The translations under genes were made by a program, and so were the position numbers. Source: G965207335 sp965222825 (lineage in GTDB: Bacteria > Pseudomonadota > Gammaproteobacteria > PS1 > Pseudothioglobaceae). From it: a DNA stretch of 64,000 bases. Below the pieces are notes generated by a model, which saw nothing but the letters and a program-made list of their open reading frames with translations, was not told the DNA's origin and ran no database searches. Where the stretch lies: the NCBI GenBank assembly GCA_965222825.1, contig OZ244964.1, forward strand, positions 620,001 to 684,000. Direction: 5' to 3'. Of this stretch, positions 1-8,416 are shown piece by piece (the first letter of the stretch is position 1; each line of letters opens with the position of its first letter).

Positions 1-1605
1 ATAATAGGCAAGTTGATGTGGTTCATAAGACGAGGCAGATGATATTATAGTATCGCAATAACGATTTAAAACACTAACAAGTTCTACCTCTTGTGGTGCT
101 ATCAATAAACTAAGATTTATATTATTATCATTTAGTGCAAAATTAGTCTTTGATAATACTTTACAAATTCTAGCATGAGCGTATTGAATATAATAAACCG
201 GATTATCATTTGTTTGTGATTTTGCTAATTCTAAGTCAAAATCCATATGTTGCTCGCTTTTACGCAAAATATAAAAAAACCTAGCAGCATCGCAACCAAC
301 CTCAGCAATTAATTCTTTTAAGGGTATAAACTCTCCCGACCTAGTTGACATACTGGCTTTAATTTTGCCACGATATAAATTAACAAATTGCACTAATAAT
401 ATTTTTAATTTATCACTATCATAGCCCAGTGCTTTAATGCCTGCTACTACTCTAGCAATATAGCCGTGATGGTCAGCACCCCAAATATTAATAATTTTAT
501 AATAGTGCTGAGAGTTTTTATTTTGTATTGGCAATTTTCTTATAAATTTATCTAAGTGATAAGCAATATCTGATGCAAAATAAGTGCTATTATTATTATC
601 ACGCACTACTACACGGTCTTTTTCATCGCCAAAGTCTGTTGTTTTAAACCATAATGCCCCATTTTTCTTATAAACTACCTTGTTTTGTTTTAGTTTGACT
701 ATGGTTTTTGCTAATAAGTCTGATTGTATTAAATTTTTCTCAGAAAACCAAGTATCAAAATGCACTCTAAATTGTGATAATTCTTGTTTAATGCCAACTA
801 ATATATACTCTATACTTAAATTAAAAATAATATCATAATCTTGTGCTAAGATATTTTTACAATTAGTGATAATTGTATCTATATAGGCTTCTTTATCATT
901 TTTTTGATGTTTATTTTTAGTAATATTTGGTGTTATCTTTGTAAAATCATGTTGGTATTTATCTTGGTATAAATTTTGTACTTGTTTAGCAATATCATAA
1001 ATGTAATTACCTTTATAAGCGTTATCAGGGAAGGTAATTGCAATATTTAATAATTCTAAATAGCGTAAATACACACTAATAGTTAAAATATCCATTTGCC
1101 TGCCAGCATCGTTTACATAGTATTCACAATCTACATTATAACCAATAGTTTTTAATAAATTTGCTATGCTACTGCCATAAGCCGCACCTCTACCATGCCC
1201 TATATGTAGTGGACCTGTTGGATTTGCCGATACAAATTCTAGTAAAATATTTTTATTATCACCTATTTTTGCCAAGCCAAAATCCTTACCCTTTATTAAA
1301 ATTTGCTTGATGATATTGTTATTATCCTCACTGGCTACAAAAAAGTTAATAAACCCAGCACCTGCTATATCAATTTTAGTTATTTGTGTTGATTTTGCTA
1401 TTGCACTAACTATAAGTTTAGCAATATTTATAGGTTTATCATTATTTTTACCACTAACTAAAAATGCTATATTGGAACTATAATTACCATAGGCTTTATT
1501 TTTACTATGACTAATAATAATATTATATTTTTCATCTAGTAATAGTCCTTTAGCTACTAAACTTTCTAGGCTATTTTTAATTAAGGTTTGAATGTAGTTT
1601 TTCAT
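1..1605 (-). CDS. argS: Arginyl-tRNA synthetase, 3' end cut off by the window edge
   Basis: Class I aminoacyl-tRNA synthetase that charges tRNA-Arg in the cytoplasm. I translated it by hand because it has no stop inside the window. It starts at the ATG at 1605 (MKNYIQTLIKN) and stays open for 535 codons to base 1. The ATP-binding HIGH motif appears as HIGHGRGAAYG after the typical lead-in FVSANPTGPL, and VNDAGRQMDI follows. The last visible residues, YEPHQLAYY, belong to the C-terminal anticodon-binding domain. E. coli ArgS has 577 residues, so roughly 50 are probably missing beyond the edge. The gene is last in hisF-polA-argS, 28 bases after the polA stop. The identification is secure. Confidence 0.95.
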   Translation of the reverse strand, partial: MKNYIQTLIKNSLESLVAKGLLLDEKYNIIISHSKNKAYGNYSSNIAFLVSGKNNDKPINIAKLIVSAIAKSTQITKIDIAGAGFINFFVASEDNNNIIKQILIKGKDFGLAKIGDNKNILLEFVSANPTGPLHIGHGRGAAYGSSIANLLKTIGYNVDCEYYVNDAGRQMDILTISVYLRYLELLNIAITFPDNAYKGNYIYDIAKQVQNLYQDKYQHDFTKITPNITKNKHQKNDKEAYIDTIITNCKNILAQDYDIIFNLSIEYILVGIKQELSQFRVHFDTWFSEKNLIQSDLLAKTIVKLKQNKVVYKKNGALWFKTTDFGDEKDRVVVRDNNNSTYFASDIAYHLDKFIRKLPIQNKNSQHYYKIINIWGADHHGYIARVVAGIKALGYDSDKLKILLVQFVNLYRGKIKASMSTRSGEFIPLKELIAEVGCDAARFFYILRKSEQHMDFDLELAKSQTNDNPVYYIQYAHARICKVLSKTNFALNDNNINLSLLIAPQEVELVSVLNRYCDTIISSASSYEPHQLAYY

Positions 1606-1633
1606 CAAAAAAGTAAAATTTATTTATCATATT

Positions 1634-4333
1634 TTAATGTGCTTCTTGCCAATTACTTCCTATACCAATATCTACTATCAATGGCACACTTAAACTAACA
1701 ACACTACTCATTAGTTTATTAATCTTAGTTTTATAATAATCTAATTTTGCTATTGCTACTTCAAATACTAGCTCATCGTGGACTTGCATTAGCATTTTAA
1801 TATCTTTATTATTTTTGCCTATAAAATTATCTATATCTAACATAGATTTTTTAATAATATCAGCAGAACTGCCTTGCATAGGAGCATTAATTGCCAAGCG
1901 AAGTGCGTGTTGTTGACGGACTCTATTTTTTGAGTTAATATCTGCTAAATACAATCTTCTGCCTGTAATTGTCTCAACAAAACCTTGTTGTTTTGCTAGT
2001 TCTTGAATATTATTGATATACTGTGCTACCTTGGGATATTTGGCAAAATATGTTGTGATATATTTTTTTGCTTGTGTATTGCTGGATTGTATCTGTTTTG
2101 CTAGACCAAAAGCACCCATACCATACATCAAACCAAAATTAATTGCCTTAGCATCTCGTCTATTTGTTTTACTAACCTCTGATTCTTTTATAGCAAACAT
2201 TTGTGCTGCTGTTGCTATATGAACATCTATATTATTTAAAAAAGCAGATAATAAACCCTCATCTTGTGATAAGTGCGCCATAATTCTTAGTTCTATTTGC
2301 GAATAATCTGCTGCTAAAATAACAAACCCCTTGCTAGCAATAAATGCACTACGAATTTTAGCACCATCCTCATTACGAATAGGAATATTTTGCAAATTAG
2401 GATTAGTAGAGGATAATCTGCCAGTTGCTGTGCTAGATTGATGATATGAGGTATGGACTCTGTTGGTTGTTATGTTAATCTGTTTAGGCAATGCCTTTAA
2501 ATAAGTAGAATTAAGTTTGCTTAGCATTCTATATTGTAATAATATCTTTGCTATTGGGTGTTGTAATTTTTTAAGTGCTTCTTCATTGGTTGAAGCTTGT
2601 CCCTTTGCAGTAGTTTTTCCCGGACTTAGGTTTAAATATTCGCTAGTAAATAGCACTTCTCTAAGTTGTTTTGGAGAGTCTAGATTAAAATTAGTTTTAG
2701 CAATTCTAAATGCTTGCTGTATTAGTTTTTCAATATCTTGTAGTATTTTTTTTTGCTGTTGTAATAAAATATTTTTATCAATCAAAACCCCATTTCTTTC
2801 AATATTAACCAATGTTTTTATCAATGGTAATTCTAAGTTTTGATATAGTTTTAACAATAACGGATATTTTTGAATTTTCTCAGTTAAAACATTATTTAAT
2901 TCTTTGGTAATTATTACATCTTCACAAGCATAGGAATGTGCCTTTTCTATATCTATATTATCAAATGTTATCTGTTTTTTACCACTACCTGCTATATCAC
3001 TAAATTTAGTAGTTTTATACGCTAGATAAAAACTAGCCAAGTCATCCATATTATGTAAACTAGCAGTGCTATTTAGACAATATGATTTGAGCATAGTATC
3101 ATCTGTTATGCCATTTAGTTCAATATTATAATTTGCTAAAATATGGGAGTCATATTTTAGGTTTTGCCCTATTTTTTTGATATTTTTATTAGTAAAAATT
3201 GGTTTTAATTTAGTTAAAACCATAGTAATATCTAATTGTTTTATTGCCCCTAAATAATTATGTGCTACGGGTAGATAAAATGCTATTTTATCTAGTAAAA
3301 ATACTAAGCCAACTAATTTAGCATCCATATAGTTTAAACTGGTAGTTTCGCTATCAAATACAAATTCTTTAATATTATAAATATCAATTATTAGTTTATC
3401 TAGTTGCTCTTTTTTAGTGATAAGTTTTTGTTGATACTTGCTTAATAAAGAATTATTGTTGTTGTCATAAGAGTTGACAGACTCTAGTGCGTTAATTTGT
3501 TTAAGCCATTGATTAAATCCATATTTTTTATATAATTTTGCTAATTTAGCGTTGTTTGGTTTGGATTTACAATCGTAGAAGTTAATATTTAGTTTTAGGT
3601 CATCTTTTAGACTAACCAATTTATACGATAGGTCCAATAATGCAAAGTTATCCCTTAGTTTTTCGCCAACTTTGCCTTTAATATCATTACAATTTGCCTT
3701 TATATTGACTATATTTTGGTATTTTTTAATCCACGCTGATGCAGTTTTAGGTCCCACACTAGGAATACCGGGGATATTATCGCCACTATCTCCACTAAGT
3801 GCTAAAAAGTCTAATACTTGCTCTGGATACACGCCAAGTTTATCATAAATAGCTTGAGTATCTAGTAATTTATACTTCATATCTAGTTGATAGACACAGC
3901 CACCTATTAGTTGATATAAGTCTTTATCGCTACTAGCTATTATGCTATCAATATTTAATTTCTTTACTTGTTTTGCTAAGCTTGCTATGACATCATCAGA
4001 CTCCACTTGAGCCTCGCATATAAAAGGTAGTCCCATAGCTTTGATAATTTCATATAGTGGTTCTATTTGCAAGACAAGTTCTGCATCTACTGGCTTACGG
4101 TTGGCTTTATATTCTGGGTAAATTTTATGACGAAAATTACTACCTTTATGGTCAAATATGGCTATTATATTTGCATCATGGTATTGGTTTTGAAGCATTT
4201 TAATACTATTTATTACTCCAAAAATAGCCCCAGTTGGAAAACCCTCATCATTAGATAGGTTTTGATTTAAGGTAGCAAAATATGAGCGAAATAAAAATGC
4301 TGAACCATCTAATAAAATAATTTTAACTTGCAT
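1634..4333 (-). CDS. polA: DNA polymerase I
   Basis: Repair and Okazaki-fragment polymerase, 899 residues, with all three domains. Residues 1 to about 290 form the 5' nuclease (LDGSAFLFRSYFA, SGDSGDNIPGIPSVGPKTA). The 3'-5' exonuclease domain follows and looks active: the DxE pair lies in FDSETTSL, the second Asp in IGQNLKYDSHIL and the Tyr/Asp pair in YACEDV. The C-terminal polymerase has DYSQIELRIMAHLSQD (motif A), RRDAKAINFGLMYGMG (motif B) and MQVHDELVFEV (motif C). The ATG shares one base with the hisF stop (TAATG) and has no clear ribosome-binding site, so translation is probably coupled to hisF. Proofreading residues are kept, although some reduced genomes lose them. Confidence 0.98.
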   Translation of the reverse strand: MQVKIILLDGSAFLFRSYFATLNQNLSNDEGFPTGAIFGVINSIKMLQNQYHDANIIAIFDHKGSNFRHKIYPEYKANRKPVDAELVLQIEPLYEIIKAMGLPFICEAQVESDDVIASLAKQVKKLNIDSIIASSDKDLYQLIGGCVYQLDMKYKLLDTQAIYDKLGVYPEQVLDFLALSGDSGDNIPGIPSVGPKTASAWIKKYQNIVNIKANCNDIKGKVGEKLRDNFALLDLSYKLVSLKDDLKLNINFYDCKSKPNNAKLAKLYKKYGFNQWLKQINALESVNSYDNNNNSLLSKYQQKLITKKEQLDKLIIDIYNIKEFVFDSETTSLNYMDAKLVGLVFLLDKIAFYLPVAHNYLGAIKQLDITMVLTKLKPIFTNKNIKKIGQNLKYDSHILANYNIELNGITDDTMLKSYCLNSTASLHNMDDLASFYLAYKTTKFSDIAGSGKKQITFDNIDIEKAHSYACEDVIITKELNNVLTEKIQKYPLLLKLYQNLELPLIKTLVNIERNGVLIDKNILLQQQKKILQDIEKLIQQAFRIAKTNFNLDSPKQLREVLFTSEYLNLSPGKTTAKGQASTNEEALKKLQHPIAKILLQYRMLSKLNSTYLKALPKQINITTNRVHTSYHQSSTATGRLSSTNPNLQNIPIRNEDGAKIRSAFIASKGFVILAADYSQIELRIMAHLSQDEGLLSAFLNNIDVHIATAAQMFAIKESEVSKTNRRDAKAINFGLMYGMGAFGLAKQIQSSNTQAKKYITTYFAKYPKVAQYINNIQELAKQQGFVETITGRRLYLADINSKNRVRQQHALRLAINAPMQGSSADIIKKSMLDIDNFIGKNNKDIKMLMQVHDELVFEVAIAKLDYYKTKINKLMSSVVSLSVPLIVDIGIGSNWQEAH

Positions 4334-5112
4334 TATAAACGAACATTTATATTGTGGCTGCGCATAAATTCTTTGGCTTCTAAAATAGTATGAGTATTAA
4401 AATGGAATATACTAGCAGCTAGCACTGCATCTGCCTTGCCTTTTTTTATGCCATCTACTAGGTGCATAAGCGAGCCAACGCCACCTGATGCTATAATTGG
4501 TACTGAGGTTGCATCAGATACCGCCTTTGTTAGCGCTAAATCAAAGCCGTCCTTAGTGCCATCTTTATCCATAGAAGTTAATAAAACCTCTCCAGCACCA
4601 ATATTAGTATCACTTTGAGTGTTTTGCACAGCCCATTCTATAACATCAATATTAGTTTTTTTTCTACCACCATGGCTAAATATCTGCCATTTATTTGGCG
4701 AGCTAGATACCTGTTTAGCATCAATGGCTATTACTATAGCCTGTGAGCCAAAATAATTACTAGCTTTTGCTATTAGCTCTCTATCATAAATAGCCGCTGA
4801 ATTTATAGCAACTTTATCAGCCCCAGCATCAAGTATGCCTTTAATATCAGAAATAGTGCGAATACCACCACCTACTGTTAATGGAATAAAAACCTCATCG
4901 GCTATCCTGCTTACCATATTTTTTAAAATATCTCTATTTTCATAACTTGCAGTAATATCTAAAAATACTAACTCATCAGCACCTTGTTCATCGTATTTTT
5001 TAGCAACGGCAACAGGATCGCCAGCATCTTTAATATCAACAAATTGCACGCCTTTTACCACTCTAGCATCTTTAATATCTAAACAGGGAATAACACGATT
5101 TGATAAACTCAT
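4333..5112 (-). CDS. hisF: Imidazole glycerol phosphate synthase cyclase subunit HisF
   Basis: Cyclase half of the HisF-HisH enzyme, which converts PRFAR to imidazole glycerol phosphate and AICAR in histidine synthesis. It is a TIM barrel of 259 residues (E. coli 258). The first catalytic Asp is in IPCLDIKDARVVKG and the second in VIAIDAKQ; phosphate-binding loops appear as VGGGIRT and IASGGVGS. I chose the ATG at 5112. A GTG two codons upstream is also in frame, but the AGG at 5118-5120 is well spaced only for the ATG. Its partner hisH is not adjacent; hisG and hisD lie near 27 kb. hisF leads polA and argS with a one-base overlap, so a histidine gene heads a replication/translation operon. 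Confidence 0.97.
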   Translation of the reverse strand: MSLSNRVIPCLDIKDARVVKGVQFVDIKDAGDPVAVAKKYDEQGADELVFLDITASYENRDILKNMVSRIADEVFIPLTVGGGIRTISDIKGILDAGADKVAINSAAIYDRELIAKASNYFGSQAIVIAIDAKQVSSSPNKWQIFSHGGRKKTNIDVIEWAVQNTQSDTNIGAGEVLLTSMDKDGTKDGFDLALTKAVSDATSVPIIASGGVGSLMHLVDGIKKGKADAVLAASIFHFNTHTILEAKEFMRSHNINVRL

Positions 5113-5160
5113 AGCCACCTATTTTACTGCATAATATAACTTTAATAATAAACAAACAGC

Positions 5161-5191
5161 AAACACCGTAAAAATAATTATTTATGTTAAA
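5161..5191 (+). repeat. 31-bp direct repeat, copy A
   Basis: First of two near-identical 31-bp sequences between hisF and ftsQ. It begins AAACACCGTAAAAATAATT and differs from the copy at 5283 at three positions. The spacing is 122 bp and the two are in the same orientation. The function is unknown. Confidence 0.8.
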
Positions 5192-5282
5192 AACCAAAAA
5201 AATTAACTCTAATTATTCTAACAACAAACAAGCCAAGGTTAAAACAGAAGATAGAGAATAGATGACAGAAAGTAGATAAAAT

Positions 5283-5313
5283 AAACACCATAAAAATAAT
5301 TATTTATGCTAGA
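5283..5313 (+). repeat. 31-bp direct repeat, copy B
   Basis: Second copy, beginning AAACACCATAAAAATAATT, 28 of 31 bases identical to 5161-5191. It lies just downstream of the ftsQ stop (minus strand). It contains the AT palindrome AATAATTATT. It could be a local duplication or part of a wider repeat family. Confidence 0.8.
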
Positions 5314-5330
5314 AAAACTCCAAAAGAATT

Positions 5331-6065
5331 TTATTTAGCAAATTTTATTGTTACACCATCTATATATCTCATATCTATTGTGCTGTGGTTAAGGCTCTTG
5401 TGTCGTTTTAATAATCTATTATAAATATTAATAAAGTTAATTATTCTTGTGGTTTTTTTGCTATAACCTAGCATAATTTTTATATCATCTTTTATAATTA
5501 GTTCTGTAGTTTTATCTTGTTTTATCACCCTAATAGGAAAACTTGTGCCTAGAATTTTACTAAATTTTAGATAATCTTTATAAATACTTTTACTATTAGC
5601 CTTATTGGTTATGGCTAGGGGCACATTGGTATTTATTTTTAACTCAGGACTAAAAGCATTGCCGTTAGTATCAATATAAGAGTTATTATTAAGCATTAGG
5701 GCAATTTTTTTAATTTTTATTTCAATAGTTATATTAAGCCAAAAACTGCGTCGAACATATATTGTATCAACCCAATGATTTTGTCTAATAATACTATTAA
5801 TTTTTTCTAGGTTTATATTTAGATAATTAGCATTTAGCTCATTTTTAATAGCTTTTTTAAGTTTTATTGGCAAAGTTTTAGGGTATGTGCCTTGAATATC
5901 CCAAACAACTTTGTTTAGTTGAAGCCAATTTTGATTATAAGCAATTAGGATAAACCAAAATAATACAACAACTATTATAGTTTTTATTATAAGTTTTAAA
6001 TAATATGTCTTAGTCCTTGTTTTTTTAATTTTAAGTTTAACATTTCTATTGCGTTTTCTTAACAT
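5331..6065 (-). CDS. ftsQ: Cell division protein FtsQ
   Basis: Bitopic inner-membrane divisome protein linking FtsA/FtsZ functions with FtsB, FtsL and septal wall synthesis. It has 244 residues. A basic cytoplasmic tail (MLRKRNRNVKLKIKKTRTK) precedes one membrane helix at about 25-43 (IIKTIIVVVLFWFILIAY), then a periplasmic POTRA region around 50-120 and the FtsQ beta domain. The end IDMRYIDGVTIKF matches the family's D-R-Y...G..V.F finish. murB-ddlB-ftsQ is the usual order in the dcw cluster, but a 236-bp miniature element now separates ddlB from ftsQ, and ftsA and ftsZ do not follow. No Shine-Dalgarno is visible before the ATG. Without the insertion, ddlB and ftsQ would be four bases apart. 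Confidence 0.9.
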   Translation of the reverse strand: MLRKRNRNVKLKIKKTRTKTYYLKLIIKTIIVVVLFWFILIAYNQNWLQLNKVVWDIQGTYPKTLPIKLKKAIKNELNANYLNINLEKINSIIRQNHWVDTIYVRRSFWLNITIEIKIKKIALMLNNNSYIDTNGNAFSPELKINTNVPLAITNKANSKSIYKDYLKFSKILGTSFPIRVIKQDKTTELIIKDDIKIMLGYSKKTTRIINFINIYNRLLKRHKSLNHSTIDMRYIDGVTIKFAK

Positions 6066-6072
6066 AAAATTA

Positions 6073-6308
6073 GAGATTATTGCACGGTAGCAAAGAATAA
6101 ATAAAATCTGCTAAAATATTAATATAAAAAACATATCTGTAAGCAATGCTACGCATACAGCCGTGTTTGAGGCATAAAATGCAGTTCCTAGTGCCTCTAA
6201 GAGCTACTGTGTGCGTAGCATTGTTTACAGCTGTTTTCATTATTTTATAACAAAGAACACGGATATTTGAGTTATTTTTAGAATTTTGGGCTACCGTGCA
6301 ATAGTCTC
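6073..6308. mobile_element. MITE-like element, copy 1 (236 bp, 5-bp TSD)
   Basis: Non-autonomous element with 19-bp terminal inverted repeats: left GAGATTATTGCACGGTAGC, right end the reverse complement of GAGACTATTGCACGGTAGC (one mismatch). A perfect 5-bp duplication AATTA flanks it at 6068-6072 and 6309-6313; the right copy includes the ddlB stop codon. Internally it is palindromic: AATGCTACGCATACAG pairs with the later CTGTGTGCGTAGCATT, enclosing a smaller stem built on GAGGC and GCCTC. It has the same length as the copy at 8111 and about 12 differences, with no indels. No transposase is encoded. Confidence 0.93.
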
Positions 6309-6310
6309 AA

Positions 6311-7198
6311 TTAGTAATTTAAAACTTCATTTAAAAAATCTATCTCACTCATACCACTAGCCCTAACAGCCATAGGCACTAAACTGTGTGTAGTCATACC
6401 TGGAATAGTATTTATTTCTAATAAAAATATCTCGCCATTATCATTTATCATTAAGTCAACCCTGCCCCAATTACTACAATGTATAGCATTAAATGCTTGC
6501 ATAGCAATTTGTTGCACTCTTTTACTATCAGTTTTATCTAAATCACAAGGACAATGGTATATGGTGCTATTGTTTATATGTTTTTCATTATAGTTCCAGA
6601 CCTCGCTACTGTATTGTATTTCTATTATTGGCAAAACCTTATTATTTAATATTGCCACAGTATATTCCCTGCCTGATATATATTGTTCAATGATTATATT
6701 ATCATTATCTTTGTGAGTTATTTCTAGTGCTTTTTGGAGTTCTTGGCTATTATTTACTTTGCTAATACCAATGCTTGAGCCCTCTGTTTCTGGCTTAATA
6801 ATCCAAGGCAGTGCAAAACTAGGTTTGGGTGGGTGTTTTTTATTTTGTTTTATTGATGATACGATAAAATTTGCAGTAGGAAGTCCTTTTTGTAGCCATA
6901 TTTTTTTGGTAGTAGTTTTATTCATAGCAATTTTTGATGCTCTACTATTTGAGCCTGTATATGCTATATTTCGCCTCTCTAATTGTTGTTGAATAAAGCC
7001 ATCTTCACCACCCTTGCCGTGGATAATAATAAATGCTTTATCAAATTTTAATTGCCATAATTGTGCTAAATTATTTTTTTTTACATCAAAAATAAAACAC
7101 TCAATACCACTTTGTTTTAGAATATTATAAATATTTTGTCCACTTTGTAATGATATTTCTCGCTCCTTAGACCAACCACCTGTTAATATTACTATCAT
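6311..7198 (-). CDS. ddlB: D-alanine--D-alanine ligase
   Basis: ATP-grasp ligase that makes the D-Ala-D-Ala dipeptide for UDP-MurNAc pentapeptide. It has 295 residues (E. coli DdlB 306). The N-terminal lobe starts MIVILTGGWSKEREISLQSG. The central lobe has PWIIKPETEGSSIGISKV, and the C-terminal Mg/ATP site is FLLEINTIPGMTTHSLVPM. The ATG overlaps the murB stop as ATGA, so the two are translationally coupled. The stop codon lies inside the target duplication of the adjacent miniature element. Identity is secure; the choice of ddlB over ddlA rests on the position between murB and ftsQ. Confidence 0.95.
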   Translation of the reverse strand: MIVILTGGWSKEREISLQSGQNIYNILKQSGIECFIFDVKKNNLAQLWQLKFDKAFIIIHGKGGEDGFIQQQLERRNIAYTGSNSRASKIAMNKTTTKKIWLQKGLPTANFIVSSIKQNKKHPPKPSFALPWIIKPETEGSSIGISKVNNSQELQKALEITHKDNDNIIIEQYISGREYTVAILNNKVLPIIEIQYSSEVWNYNEKHINNSTIYHCPCDLDKTDSKRVQQIAMQAFNAIHCSNWGRVDLMINDNGEIFLLEINTIPGMTTHSLVPMAVRASGMSEIDFLNEVLNY

Positions 7199-8040
7199 AC
7201 AATCCTAAGTTCTGTTTTTAGAGTAATATTAAAATTATTTTTTATAATTTTTTGAATATATTTTATTAGTTTTTCAATATCATTAGCACTAGCATTACCG
7301 TAATTAATAATAAAATTTGCGTGTTTTTTAGACACGCAAGCACCACCTATACAAAAGCCTTTTAATCCAGCGTCATCTATTAGTTTAGCGGCATAATATC
7401 CCTTAGGGTTGATAAAAACACAACCACAGTTAGCACTTGCTATTGGCTGAGTTTTTTGGCGTTTTTGTAATAATTGTTTAATGCTATTGCCTAGGTTATA
7501 AATACTAGGTTTAAAACTAGCACCGATAAAATATTCATTTTTATATTTGCTATTCACAGAGCGATAACTTATTTTAAAATCAGTGAGTTTTCTATTATAA
7601 ATAGTGCCATTATTATTGATGGTTTTCACACATTTTACCCATTGCCAAATTTCATTATCAAAACAACCAGCATTCATAGCCAAACCACCGCCAACACTAC
7701 CGGGTATAGTAGCTAAAAATTCTAAACCATAACGCTTATTATTATTGCTAAATCTTGCTAGTTTTGCCAAGCTAACACCAACATCAGCACTTACATATTT
7801 GCCATTTATGGCTATGGAGTTTAATTTCTTTGTGCTAATTACTACGCCCTCAAAACCCTTATTTCTTATTAGTAAATTTGAGCCTAAACCAATAAATAAA
7901 ACCTGGTTATTATTATTTGCTAAAAAATATACCAACTCATCTATATTTTTAGGACTAAAAAACATCTTAGCATATCCACCAACTCTTAAAGAAAGATGCT
8001 TTGCCATATTTTGATTGTATTTTATATCTAATTTCTGCAT
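7195..8040 (-). CDS. murB: UDP-N-acetylenolpyruvoylglucosamine reductase
   Basis: FAD-dependent reductase that turns UDP-GlcNAc-enolpyruvate into UDP-MurNAc, the step after MurA. It is the shorter type II form, about 281 residues. FAD-binding features include LSLRVGGYAKMFF, FIGLGSNLLIRNKGFEGVVI and IPGSVGGGLAMNAGCF. The proton-donor loop reads NCGCVFINP, with Cys where many homologues have Ser, a variant also known in other MurBs. The closing Glu is in KTELRIV. I prefer the ATG at 8040, because similarity begins right after it; another in-frame ATG at 8067 adds nine residues and has no better ribosome-binding site. murB overlaps ddlB by four bases. The miniature element at 8111 sits upstream, where murC would often be. 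Confidence 0.94.
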   Translation of the reverse strand: MQKLDIKYNQNMAKHLSLRVGGYAKMFFSPKNIDELVYFLANNNNQVLFIGLGSNLLIRNKGFEGVVISTKKLNSIAINGKYVSADVGVSLAKLARFSNNNKRYGLEFLATIPGSVGGGLAMNAGCFDNEIWQWVKCVKTINNNGTIYNRKLTDFKISYRSVNSKYKNEYFIGASFKPSIYNLGNSIKQLLQKRQKTQPIASANCGCVFINPKGYYAAKLIDDAGLKGFCIGGACVSKKHANFIINYGNASANDIEKLIKYIQKIIKNNFNITLKTELRIV

Positions 8041-8110
8041 AACTAAAAATCTAAACCCCACAAGCATTACTCGTAGTAAAACAACTTAAATGTAAGAATT
8101 TATGTTTTAT

Positions 8111-8346
8111 GAGACTGTTGCACGGTAGCAAAGAATAAATAAAATCTGCTAAAATATTAATATAAAAAACATATCTGTAAGCAATGCTACGCATACAGCC
8201 GTGTTTGAGGCATAAAATGTAGTTCCTAGTGCCTCTAAGGGCTACTGTGTGCGTAGCACTGTTTACAACTGTTTTCATTATTTTATAACAAAAAACACGG
8301 ATATTTGAGTTATTTTTAGCATTTTAGGTTGCCGTGCAACAGTCTC
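8111..8346. mobile_element. MITE-like element, copy 2 (236 bp, 5-bp TSD)
   Basis: Second 236-bp element in the same orientation as the copy at 6073. The left end is GAGACTGTTGCACGGTAGC and the right end is the reverse complement of GAGACTGTTGCACGGCAAC. The flanking duplication TTTAT is perfect (8106-8110 and 8347-8351). The shared palindromic interior can form a long hairpin. It lies upstream of murB and may carry or interrupt that operon's promoter. Both copies have intact ends and their own target duplications, so they inserted independently. Confidence 0.93.
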
Positions 8347-8416
8347 TTTATATATATTTTATAGTAAGAGCTAGTAGGAGCAGGCAAGGCTTGTTATAAG
8401 AATTAACTTTGTAGAA

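Noticed and set aside
8051..8278. 75-codon open frame on the minus strand inside MITE copy 2
   Set aside because: It merely reads through the palindromic element and murB leader; there is no protein-like composition and no ribosome-binding site.
6073..8346. murB-ddlB as cargo of a composite transposon between the two MITE copies
   Set aside because: Each copy has its own perfect 5-bp target duplication, so they inserted separately; a composite would share one duplication across the outer ends.
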